A DNA stretch of 10,416 nucleotides from JAMLHH01 sp035515235. Lineage in GTDB: Bacteria > Bacteroidota > Bacteroidia > Chitinophagales > JADIYW01. A model generated the notes under the pieces. That model worked only from the letters and a program-made list of their open reading frames with translations. It was not told where the DNA came from and did not search any database. Position numbers and translations under genes: made by a program. The stretch covers positions 1 to 10,416 of the forward strand of contig DATJBS010000003.1 in NCBI GenBank assembly GCA_035515235.1. Direction: 5' to 3'. Numbering within the stretch: the stretch's first letter is position 1; every line of letters begins with the position of its first letter. Positions 1 to 7,246 of the stretch are shown in pieces.

Positions 1-1476
1 AGTGCTTTTTTTGCCGTTATAATATTAGTTCTATTATTGTTTTATCCTGTTTATACAATTTTAGTTCTAACTGTTATTGTATTTTTTGTAGGAGTATACG
101 ATATGACACAAAAGAAGCATGCTATACTGAGAAACTATCCTGTAATTGGACATTTTAGATATTTATTAGAAAGTATAGGCCCGGAAATACGTCAGTATTT
201 TGTCGAATCTGATATTGATGGAAAGCCTTTGAACAGAAATCAAAGAACATACATTTATACTAGAGCCAAATTAGAAAATCAAATGCATCCTTTTGGTACA
301 GAACACAATTTGCAACAAGAACATATGGAATGGGCTGCACATTCTATTTATCCTGCTACAGCTTTGAAAGAAGCTCCAAGAGTGATTATTGGAGGCAGAC
401 AATGTAAGCAGCCATATTCAGCAAGTATTTTTAATATCTCTGCAATGAGTTTTGGTTCATTAAGTAAAAATGCTATCATGGCTCTTAATCTTGGTGCTAA
501 AGCAGGAGATTTTTATCATAATACAGGAGAGGGAAGTGTCTCTCCATTTCATTTGAAAGGTGGAGACTTAGTCTATCAAATAGGAACAGGATATTTTGGC
601 TGTAGAGATGAAAATGGTGATTTTTCTTCTGAGAATTTTAAAATTACAGCTGCTCATCCTGAAGTAAAAATGATAGAAATAAAATTAAGTCAAGGAGCTA
701 AACCTGGTCATGGGGGTATATTGCCGGCAGCCAAAAATAATGCTGAAACTGCAGCTATTCGAGGGTTAGTTCCACATACTGTTGTAGTCTCACCTCCAGC
801 ACATCGGGCTTTCTCTACTCCTGAGGGTTTGTTGCAATTGATACAAAACATGAGAGAATTAAGTGGAGGTAAGCCTGTAGGATTTAAATTATGTGTAGGG
901 AATAAAGCTGAGTTTATAGAAATTTGTGAAGCCATCCTTAAGACGGGAATTTATCCAGATTTTATTACTGTAGATGGAGCAGAAGGTAGTACTGGTGCAG
1001 CGCCTATTGTGTTTTCTGATCATGTAGGTATGCCTTTTGAAAATGCATTGGTTTTTGTAATAGATACTTTGAAATTTTACAACTTAAAAAATGAAATTAA
1101 AGTTATAGCATCAGGCAAAATTATTGACGGATTTGATATCTTAAAAACATTATGCTTAGGAGCTGATTTATGTAATTCTGCAAGAGGAATGATGGTCGCT
1201 ATTGGTTGTATTCAAGCTTTAGAATGTCATTTAAATACTTGTCCGACTGGTGTAGCCACGAATGATCCCAAAAAAATGAGAGGTTTGGTAGTATCAGAAA
1301 AATGGCAAAGAGTGACCAATTATCACGAACAAACTTTATTGGATTTTATTGACCTTTTTGCAGCTATTGGATGCTCAGAAGTTCATCAATTGAATAGAAG
1401 TTTGATTTTTAAACAAATTAAAGGTCAGGCAGTATGTTTTGCAGAAATCTATCCAGAAGTCGTACCGAATTTATAA
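1..1476 (+). CDS. FMN-binding glutamate synthase-like protein, membrane-anchored (5' end outside window)
   Basis: The frame is open from base 1, so the true start lies left of the window. The first in-window candidate start (TTG at 37) falls inside a hydrophobic run and is unlikely to be real. The N-terminus shows two hydrophobic, probably membrane-spanning segments (about bases 7-54 and 55-96). After them comes the block YDMTQKKHAILRNYPVIG, typical of this family, and then an FMN-binding alpha/beta-barrel like the synthase domain of GltB. Three cysteines at bases 1207, 1225 and 1240 have the C-x5-C-x4-C spacing that binds the 3Fe-4S cluster in glutamate synthases, within the motif CHLNTCPTGVAT. 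There is no glutaminase domain and no GltD partner in view, so the physiological reaction is uncertain. An amide-nitrogen-dependent glutamate synthase or another FMN oxidoreductase is possible. Its end overlaps the convergent mutS end by 6 bp. Confidence 0.88.
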   Translation, partial: SAFFAVIILVLLLFYPVYTILVLTVIVFFVGVYDMTQKKHAILRNYPVIGHFRYLLESIGPEIRQYFVESDIDGKPLNRNQRTYIYTRAKLENQMHPFGTEHNLQQEHMEWAAHSIYPATALKEAPRVIIGGRQCKQPYSASIFNISAMSFGSLSKNAIMALNLGAKAGDFYHNTGEGSVSPFHLKGGDLVYQIGTGYFGCRDENGDFSSENFKITAAHPEVKMIEIKLSQGAKPGHGGILPAAKNNAETAAIRGLVPHTVVVSPPAHRAFSTPEGLLQLIQNMRELSGGKPVGFKLCVGNKAEFIEICEAILKTGIYPDFITVDGAEGSTGAAPIVFSDHVGMPFENALVFVIDTLKFYNLKNEIKVIASGKIIDGFDILKTLCLGADLCNSARGMMVAIGCIQALECHLNTCPTGVATNDPKKMRGLVVSEKWQRVTNYHEQTLLDFIDLFAAIGCSEVHQLNRSLIFKQIKGQAVCFAEIYPEVVPNL

Positions 1477-4077
1477 TAGCTTTCTCATTTCATCTAATTT
1501 CAACAAAGCTTCGACAGGAGTCATTGCATTAATATCTACTTGTTCTAAAATCTCTTTGAGCTGAATCAATCTGGGATCGTCCATCGAGAAAATATTGAGT
1601 TGGTAGTCCGGCTTTTTGACTTGTTGTAATTTATCTTTAATGTCTGAAGAGATGCTTTTTGTTTCTAATTCTTTAAGAATAAGATTAGCTCTTTTGATGA
1701 CTTCATTAGGCATTCCTGCCATTTTAGCTACATGAATTCCAAAACTGTGTTCGCTTCCACCTTCAATAAGTTTTCTTAGGAAAATAACTTTCTTGCCACT
1801 TTCTTTTACCGAAACATTGAAGTTTTTTACTCTTGACCATTGATTAGACAGCTCGTTCAATTCATGATAGTGAGTGGCAAACATTGTTTTTGCTTTTGCC
1901 GTAGGGTGATTATGAAGATATTCTACCAATGCCCAAGCGATAGAAATACCATCGTAAGTACTTGTTCCTCTACCTATTTCATCTAATAGCACCAAACTTT
2001 TAGGAGAGATATTATTGAGAATACTAGAAGTCTCTATCATTTCTACCATGAATGTAGATTCTCCTTGAGAAATATTATCACTAGCTCCCACTCGGGTAAA
2101 TACTTTATCTACAATGCCTATCTCTGCGCTATCAGCAGGAACAAAACTGCCCATTTGCGCCATTAAAACTATTAAAGCAGTTTGTCTTAGTAATGCTGAT
2201 TTACCTGCCATATTTGGGCCGGTAATGATCATAATTTGTTGAGTTTCATCATCCAAATACACATCATTTGGAATATACTTTTCACCCAATGGTAATTGCT
2301 GTTCGATGACGGGATGCCTTCCTGCAGTAATTTTTAAAACATTACTATTGTCAATGATAGGTTTGTGATAATTATACTTGATGGCAATCGTGGCAAAATT
2401 TTGCAAACAATCTAATCGCGCTATAATTGAAGCATTTATGAGAATAGGGTGGAGGTATTGGTGAACTTCTTTAATTAGTGCATCAAAAATTTGAATTTCT
2501 AAAGCTAGAATTTTTTCTTCTGCACCTAAGATTTTCTCTTCGTATTCTTTTAATTCTTCTGTAATATATCTTTCAGCATTAGTCGTGGTTTGTTTTCTAA
2601 TCCACGTATCAGGCACTTTGTCTTTATGAGTATTTCTGACTTCTAAATAATATCCAAATACGTTATTGAAACCAATTTTTAAAGAGGTAATCCCTGTTTT
2701 TTGACTTTCATTGGTTTGTAGTTCTAGCAAATAATCCTTGCCACTTCTTGACAGTTTTTTCAATTGATCTAAATCACTATTTACACCATCTTTTATAGCG
2801 TTTCCTTTATTGATCAATACAGGAGCTTCATCATGAATGGTATGAGCTATTCTTTGATTGAGGTCTTCAAAAACTTCTATTTTCTGTGCTAATTTTTGGA
2901 TAGATTGGTTAGAAGATTTTTCACATAACTCTTTAATTATAGGAAGTGCAGACAATGCTCTATGCAATTGCAACATTTCACGTGGATTGATTTTTCCCAA
3001 TGGCACTTTGGAAATGAGCCTTTCTAAATCTCCAATTTCTTTGATTTTTTGAATCAATAAATGATAGAAATCTTGATCTTTTATAATATGCTCAACAGAA
3101 TGAAGTCGCTCTTGAATAACTTGAATCTGCTTCAATGGAGTGGCAGTCCATCTCTTAAGCATTCTCGCGCCCATTGGACTTACGGTGAAGTCTATAATAT
3201 CTAATAAGCTCGTGCCTTCTGGATGAGTAGAATGTATTAATTCTAAATTTCTTGCAGTAAATCTATCTAGCCACACAAATTCATCTTGCTCAATTCGAGA
3301 AACTTGATGGACATGTTGTAAGTTTTTTTGCTCTGCATCTGAAAGATATTGCAAGCAAGCACCTGCTGCTAAAATTCCGGTGGGGCAATTCTCGACGCCA
3401 AAGCCTTTTAAAGTTTTGACTTCAAATTGTTGATGTAATTTTTCGGTGAGGTAGTCTTCTTGGTAAATCCAATCTTCTAGAGCGTAGGTATAATGCTTAT
3501 GGCCAAAAATTTCTTTGAATTTCTTTTGATGTTGTTTTGCAAAAATGATTTCTGAGGGAGAAAAACTCTGTAAAAGTTTGTCAATATAATGCTCATCTCC
3601 TTGAGCAATTAAAAATTCTCCGGTAGAAATATCAATAAATGAAATGCCAATGATATTATTTTTATCAAAAAATACAGAGGAAAGGAAGTTATTGCTTTTA
3701 TGGTCTAAGATTTTGTCATTGGTTGCCACACCTGGCGTAATCAATTCAGTAACTCCTCTTTTGACAATAGTTTTTGTCATTTTAGGATCTTCTAATTGTT
3801 CACAGATGGCAACTCTATAACCTGCTTTAACTAATTTGGGTAAATATGTATCGAGAGAATGGTAAGGAAATCCTGCTAATTCCATTTCATTAGGTGATCC
3901 GCTTGACCGTTTGGTGAGAACTATTCCAAGGGCAGCAGCGGTCTTTACAGCATCTGAATGGAATGTCTCGTAGAAATCCCCCACTCTAAAAAGTAATATA
4001 GCATCAGGATGTTGTGATTTAATCCTATTATATTGCCCCATCAAAGGAGTTTCTTTCTTTATTACACTCTTAGCCAA
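1471..4077 (-). CDS. mutS: DNA mismatch repair protein MutS
   Basis: MutS recognises mispaired and looped bases and starts mismatch repair with MutL, in the cytoplasm on DNA. The 868-residue product is full length for the family (E. coli about 850). The mismatch-reading Phe-x-Glu motif is F35-Y36-E37. The connector, lever and clamp regions fill the middle. The ATPase domain has Walker A at G620-S627 (GPNMAGKS), the signature TRVGASDNISQGESTF, Walker B at L697-E700 (LLDEIGRG) and the H-loop ATHYHEL from A734. The C-terminal helix (TPVEALLKLDEM) matches the MutS dimerisation end. The start is TTG at 4077, read as MAKSVIKKETPLM. This places the N-terminus as in relatives, and no nearby in-frame ATG offers an alternative. 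The gene is divergent from the methyltransferase gene with 48 bp between starts. No clear promoter box was found on this strand. Confidence 0.97.
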   Translation of the reverse strand: MAKSVIKKETPLMGQYNRIKSQHPDAILLFRVGDFYETFHSDAVKTAAALGIVLTKRSSGSPNEMELAGFPYHSLDTYLPKLVKAGYRVAICEQLEDPKMTKTIVKRGVTELITPGVATNDKILDHKSNNFLSSVFFDKNNIIGISFIDISTGEFLIAQGDEHYIDKLLQSFSPSEIIFAKQHQKKFKEIFGHKHYTYALEDWIYQEDYLTEKLHQQFEVKTLKGFGVENCPTGILAAGACLQYLSDAEQKNLQHVHQVSRIEQDEFVWLDRFTARNLELIHSTHPEGTSLLDIIDFTVSPMGARMLKRWTATPLKQIQVIQERLHSVEHIIKDQDFYHLLIQKIKEIGDLERLISKVPLGKINPREMLQLHRALSALPIIKELCEKSSNQSIQKLAQKIEVFEDLNQRIAHTIHDEAPVLINKGNAIKDGVNSDLDQLKKLSRSGKDYLLELQTNESQKTGITSLKIGFNNVFGYYLEVRNTHKDKVPDTWIRKQTTTNAERYITEELKEYEEKILGAEEKILALEIQIFDALIKEVHQYLHPILINASIIARLDCLQNFATIAIKYNYHKPIIDNSNVLKITAGRHPVIEQQLPLGEKYIPNDVYLDDETQQIMIITGPNMAGKSALLRQTALIVLMAQMGSFVPADSAEIGIVDKVFTRVGASDNISQGESTFMVEMIETSSILNNISPKSLVLLDEIGRGTSTYDGISIAWALVEYLHNHPTAKAKTMFATHYHELNELSNQWSRVKNFNVSVKESGKKVIFLRKLIEGGSEHSFGIHVAKMAGMPNEVIKRANLILKELETKSISSDIKDKLQQVKKPDYQLNIFSMDDPRLIQLKEILEQVDINAMTPVEALLKLDEMRKLL

Positions 4078-4094
4078 AACTATAAACCTTTTTT

Positions 4095-4102
4095 TACTTT
4101 TG
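4095..4102 (+). promoter_or_regulatory. Bacteroidota-type -7 promoter box for the RNA methyltransferase gene
   Basis: TACTTTTG matches the Bacteroidota consensus TAnnTTTG exactly. It lies 23 bases before the ATG at 4126, so transcription would begin about 4107-4110. No clear TTTG element was found at the expected distance upstream, so the assignment rests on the -7 box alone. Its position supports the ATG at 4126 over any start further upstream. Confidence 0.45.
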
Positions 4103-4125
4103 TCAAAACCTTAAAAATAGAACAT

Positions 4126-4665
4126 ATGCGCAAACTCTCCATGGATGAGCTCGGTAGATTATCCACAGCGTCTTTTAAAGCTGCGGATAAGATTCCTGTA
4201 ATTGCAGTTTTAGATAATGTTAGAAGCGGTTTAAACGTGGGATCTGTATTTCGTACAGCGGACGCATTTTTAATTGAAGCCGTATATGTATGCGGATATT
4301 CTCCTCAGCCACCACATAGAGATGTGCTGAAATCTGCATTGGGATCCACAGAGACAGTTAGTTGGGATGGATTTGATACAATTACTGATGGTATTAAAAG
4401 CCTAAAATCTCATGGATATAAAATCTATGCTGTAGAACAAGTAGAAAGATCGATTTCTCTTCTGGATTTTTATCCTTTGAAGGGAGAGAAGATTGCTTTG
4501 ATTTTTGGCAATGAAGTCAATGGAGTATCTGAAGAAGCTCTTGCATTAGTAGATGGATGTATTGAAGTGCCACAATGGGGATCTAAGCATTCTCTGAATA
4601 TTAGTGTATGCGCAGGGATTGTGATTTGGGATGTCGTATTAAAAGTCAGAAATCAATTAGGATAA
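4126..4665 (+). CDS. SpoU/TrmH-family RNA methyltransferase
   Basis: The product is a SPOUT-class methyltransferase, expected to transfer a methyl group from S-adenosylmethionine to a ribose 2'-hydroxyl of tRNA or rRNA. All three family motifs are present: motif 1 at residues 29-45 (N31, N37, G39, R43), motif 2 at 123-139 (FGNEVNGV, with E130) and motif 3 at 146-163 (VPQWGSKHSLNIS, with N158). At 179 residues it is a minimal catalytic domain with only a short N-terminal helix, so the exact RNA target cannot be named. The ATG at 4126 was chosen because the family sequence begins at MRKLSMDELGRLS. The open frame extends to a TTG at 4033, but those 31 extra codons lie antisense to the mutS start and upstream of the promoter box. 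It is divergent from mutS and converges on yraN with a 13-bp overlap. Confidence 0.93.
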   Translation: MRKLSMDELGRLSTASFKAADKIPVIAVLDNVRSGLNVGSVFRTADAFLIEAVYVCGYSPQPPHRDVLKSALGSTETVSWDGFDTITDGIKSLKSHGYKIYAVEQVERSISLLDFYPLKGEKIALIFGNEVNGVSEEALALVDGCIEVPQWGSKHSLNISVCAGIVIWDVVLKVRNQLG

Positions 4666-5006
4666 AAAGCGTCCTCAATATGGTCGACTATCCATTTTTG
4701 ATTTTCTTGGTAGACAGCAATAATATCAAATCGCACTTCACCTGAATGATTAATGTCCTCTATAAGAGCGTCAGTAGCTTTGAATAAGTTTCTGTGCTTA
4801 TTAGATTTGACAAATTCGCTGGGATGACCAAAAGTGTCAGAACTTCTAGTCTTTACTTCTATAATCACTAAAGTGCCATTTAGCTTTGCCACAATATCTA
4901 TTTCATGGTGACTACTTCTCCAATTGACAGCAATTATTTCATAAAATTTATTTTTCAGGAAAGCAATTGCAATATTTTCACCATATTTGCCTAAGTTTTT
5001 TACCAT
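4653..5006 (-). CDS. yraN: YraN family protein (UPF0102), nuclease-like fold
   Basis: This is a 117-residue cytoplasmic protein of the UPF0102/YraN family, which has a PD-(D/E)xK endonuclease-like fold and no firmly established function. The N-terminal GKYGENIAIAFL (E10) and the core pair D37 and E50-V51-K52 (EIDIVAK, then IIEVKTR) are the residues expected of an intact metal-binding nuclease site. The tail VRFDIIAV is also typical. The length is normal for the family (about 115-130). The start is ATG at 5006. Its end overlaps the convergent methyltransferase gene by 13 bp, and its start is divergent from the isomerase gene across an 82-bp AT-rich spacer. A role in DNA processing is inferred from the fold only. 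Confidence 0.93.
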   Translation of the reverse strand: MVKNLGKYGENIAIAFLKNKFYEIIAVNWRSSHHEIDIVAKLNGTLVIIEVKTRSSDTFGHPSEFVKSNKHRNLFKATDALIEDINHSGEVRFDIIAVYQENQKWIVDHIEDAFYPN

Positions 5007-5088
5007 ATGTTATCTTATATGAAAATATGTATAAATATTGGTAATTTTTCAATTATTTTTTGTTATTTGTAATTAAATAACCTTCAGA
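5007..5088. promoter_or_regulatory. Divergent intergenic region between yraN and the isomerase gene
   Basis: These 82 very AT-rich bases separate the starts of two divergent genes and must hold promoters for both if neither gene is read from elsewhere. I found no exact TAnnTTTG box on either strand. The nearest is TTATTTGT at 5063-5070 on the + strand, which lacks the two-base gap of the consensus. No strong hairpin or recognisable ribosome binding site was seen. Confidence 0.4.
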
Positions 5089-6090
5089 ATGTATAAGATG
5101 GACGAGTTAATAGCAGGTTTTTCAAATCAGATTAAAAGAGCTGTTTCAATAGGAGAAGCTTCTAAGTTGCGTAAAGCGAAAGTACCTGTTAGAAATATAC
5201 TTCTGTCGGGTTTAGGTGGTTCAGGAATTGGAGGTACAATTATTTCCAATGTTTTGAGAGATGATTTAAAAGTTCCTGTAGTCATCAATAAGGATTATCA
5301 TATCCCATCATTTGTAGATGAAAATACGTTAGTGATAGTTTCTTCCTATTCAGGAAATACTGAAGAAACGATTTCTGCAATGATTCAAGCTTATAAGAAA
5401 GGTGCACATATTGTATGTATTACATCTGGTGGATTAGTAAAAGAATATGCTGAAATTCACGATATAGATTTTGTTCAGATCGATGGAGGAATGCCACCTA
5501 GAGCCTGTTTCGCATTGTCTTTCGTACAGTTATTGTATGTATTATTTCATCTAGATTTAATTGAAGATGGATTCAAGCATAGTTTATCAAACACAATTGA
5601 TCGTTTAGATGAAGAGCATGATGAAATAAAAACTTTAGCAAGAAATTATGCTGAAAAATTATTTGGAACTATACCTGTGATTTATGCAGATGCTAAATTT
5701 GAAGGTGTAGCTATACGATTTAGACAGCAAATTAATGAAAATGCTAAAATGCTTTGTTGGCATCATGTAGTTCCTGAAATGAATCATAATGAAATTGTAG
5801 GATGGAGAAAATCCAACGAAGATATTGGAGTCATTTTCTTAAGAAATAATTCTGACTTTGACAGAAATCAGGAGAGAATGGATTTTACCAAGAATGTCAT
5901 CAAGCAGTATACTTCTAAAGTATTTGACATCTTCTCTAAAGGAGATACGGATATTGAAAGAAGTCTGTATATAATCAATATTTGTGACTGGATATCTTAC
6001 TACTTAGCTGAAATTAATCATGTAGATGCTATTGAAATAGATGTCATCAACTCTTTAAAAGACAAATTAGCAGAAAATCCATTGCAGTGA
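5089..6090 (+). CDS. Bifunctional phosphoglucose/phosphomannose isomerase (SIS domain, archaeal type)
   Basis: This 333-residue protein with two SIS domains belongs to the small PGI/PMI family first known from archaea. That family interconverts glucose-6-phosphate, or mannose-6-phosphate, with fructose-6-phosphate in the cytoplasm. The sugar-phosphate loop LGGSGIGGT is at residues 42-50 and the second phosphate-binding segment SSYSGNTEET at 85-94. R138 (in PPRAC), E217 (in NENAK), H233 (in MNHNEIVGW) and K324 (in NSLKDKL) align by eye with the known catalytic residues, so the site looks complete. The ATG at 5089 is used. An ATG three codons later (5098) is possible. It is the first gene of a packed unit: its TGA stop overlaps the GTG start of lipB by 4 bp, which suggests translational coupling. 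Whether a conventional Pgi also exists in the genome cannot be seen here. Confidence 0.9.
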   Translation: MYKMDELIAGFSNQIKRAVSIGEASKLRKAKVPVRNILLSGLGGSGIGGTIISNVLRDDLKVPVVINKDYHIPSFVDENTLVIVSSYSGNTEETISAMIQAYKKGAHIVCITSGGLVKEYAEIHDIDFVQIDGGMPPRACFALSFVQLLYVLFHLDLIEDGFKHSLSNTIDRLDEEHDEIKTLARNYAEKLFGTIPVIYADAKFEGVAIRFRQQINENAKMLCWHHVVPEMNHNEIVGWRKSNEDIGVIFLRNNSDFDRNQERMDFTKNVIKQYTSKVFDIFSKGDTDIERSLYIINICDWISYYLAEINHVDAIEIDVINSLKDKLAENPLQ

Positions 6091-6788
6091 GAGAAGTCAT
6101 CATCAAGCAATTAGGCTTGATGAAATATCAAGATGCTTGGGACGAACAAGAACGAATCTTCCAATCTATTACTCAATCTAAAATTGAGACTGGAACTTAT
6201 TCAGGGCCCAATTATATTCTTTGTGTAGAACATCATCCCGTATATACCATTGGTAAAAGTGGAGATATCAATCATCTATTAGTCAATAATGAATACCTTC
6301 AAAAAAATAATATTGATTTTGTGAAAATCAATCGTGGAGGAGATATTACATTTCACGGACCCGGTCAATTAGTGATTTATCCCATTTTAGATTTAGATCA
6401 ATATTTCACAGATTTGAAAAAATACATGAGACTATTAGAAGAAGTAGTCATCAGAGTTTTAAAAGAATATCATATACAAGGAGAAAGAAGCGAGGGCGAG
6501 ACAGGAGTGTGGATAGACAGTCAGAATTATTCATCTGCTAGGAAAATTTGTGCATTAGGAGTCCGAACAAGTAGATGGGTGGCTATGCATGGATTAGCTT
6601 TAAATGTAAATGTAGATTTAGAATATTTTAAACATATTATCCCTTGTGGGATTGCTCATAAAGGCGTCACATCTATGCAACAAGAACTTCAACAAAGTAT
6701 CTCTATTCAAGAAGTATTTGAGAAGTTTATAAAACATTTTCAAGAAGTATTTGACGCCAAAATAATATCAGAACCAACATCATGCTAA
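6087..6788 (+). CDS. lipB: Lipoyl(octanoyl) transferase LipB
   Basis: LipB moves the octanoyl group from octanoyl-acyl carrier protein to the lipoyl-domain lysine of 2-oxoacid dehydrogenases and the glycine cleavage H protein. It is the first step of cytoplasmic lipoate assembly, before LipA. The 233-residue product shows the family signature NRGGDITFHGPGQLVIYP (residues 82-99), the catalytic lysine K153 in ARKICALGVR, and the acyl-accepting cysteine C187 in HIIPCGI. The start is GTG at 6087, overlapping the isomerase stop by 4 bp. A later ATG at 6120 would remove the first strand (VIIKQLGLMKYQDAW), which the fold requires, so GTG is preferred. The next gene starts inside its last codons with a 7-bp overlap. 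lipA is not in the window. Confidence 0.96.
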   Translation: MREVIIKQLGLMKYQDAWDEQERIFQSITQSKIETGTYSGPNYILCVEHHPVYTIGKSGDINHLLVNNEYLQKNNIDFVKINRGGDITFHGPGQLVIYPILDLDQYFTDLKKYMRLLEEVVIRVLKEYHIQGERSEGETGVWIDSQNYSSARKICALGVRTSRWVAMHGLALNVNVDLEYFKHIIPCGIAHKGVTSMQQELQQSISIQEVFEKFIKHFQEVFDAKIISEPTSC

Positions 6789-7180
6789 AAGACATCAATT
6801 TTACTAGAAACGAATCGATTGCAATTGCTATTGCAAAAAATCATGTGGAAGATGATATGTGGATTGCATATTTATTAAACCTTGGAGATGTGGACTTGAA
6901 TACGGTAATGGTAAGTAGTAGAGGCTATGGTGATATGAATGGAATTCATAAAGAAACTGCCACTTTGAGATGGATGCTAGATGATATTCCTGCTCAATCT
7001 ATTTGTGTGATAGAAGAAATACCTGATGATGTCATACAGCTCAATAATGAATTTTTAGTAAGTTTCTTTTGTGGAAATCAATTATTTGACAAGAAAATTA
7101 TCTTTTTGAGTGAAAGTTGCACAGAAGAATTTATGACAGATATTCCACTATTGAAGAAAAGAGGTGTTTTAATCAGATAG
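6782..7180 (+). CDS. Conserved Bacteroidota protein of unknown function, coupled to lipB
   Basis: This 132-residue soluble protein has no signal peptide, membrane segment or motif that I can tie to a catalytic function. It looks like a small mixed alpha/beta domain. Segments that resemble relatives I recall from other Bacteroidota are SSRGYG (about residues 46-51), TATLRW, NNEFLVSFFCG and DKKIIFLSES, ending PLLKKRGVLIR. From memory, some relatives carry the label phenylalanyl-tRNA synthetase alpha subunit. Nothing here resembles that enzyme: the length is far too short and there are no class II synthetase motifs. That name should not be carried over. The ATG at 6782 lies inside the end of lipB (7-bp overlap), so the two are probably translated together. 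This is the only hint of a role. Confidence 0.85.
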   Translation: MLKDINFTRNESIAIAIAKNHVEDDMWIAYLLNLGDVDLNTVMVSSRGYGDMNGIHKETATLRWMLDDIPAQSICVIEEIPDDVIQLNNEFLVSFFCGNQLFDKKIIFLSESCTEEFMTDIPLLKKRGVLIR

Positions 7181-7218
7181 AATTCTCCTCTACCTATTTA
7201 TGTGTAGTAAGTTTTTGC

Positions 7219-7226
7219 TAACTTTG
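7219..7226 (+). promoter_or_regulatory. Bacteroidota-type -7 promoter box for the HMG-CoA lyase gene
   Basis: TAACTTTG followed by TGCC matches the consensus TAnnTTTG. It sits 20 bases before the TTG start at 7247, giving a predicted transcript start about 7231-7234 and a very short leader. No convincing TTTG element lies 17-23 bases further upstream. It suggests that the lyase gene is read separately from the lipB unit that ends 66 bp before it. Confidence 0.5.
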
Positions 7227-7246
7227 TGCCATAAAAAATACTACAA

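Noticed and set aside
708..935. Open frame on the minus strand inside the glutamate-synthase-like gene
   Set aside because: It is opposite a strongly conserved coding region and has no recognisable protein features. It is a chance antisense frame.
2858..3052. Open frame on the plus strand inside mutS
   Set aside because: It is antisense to conserved mutS sequence with no domain or promoter. It is a chance frame.
4033..4125. N-terminal extension of the methyltransferase reading frame from a TTG at 4033
   Set aside because: It is antisense to the mutS start, lies upstream of the promoter box at 4095-4102, and has no family-like sequence. The ATG at 4126 matches the family start.
6120..6122. 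ATG at 6120 as the lipB start
   Set aside because: It would delete the first conserved strand of the fold. The GTG at 6087 gives a complete N-terminus and a 4-bp overlap with the preceding gene.
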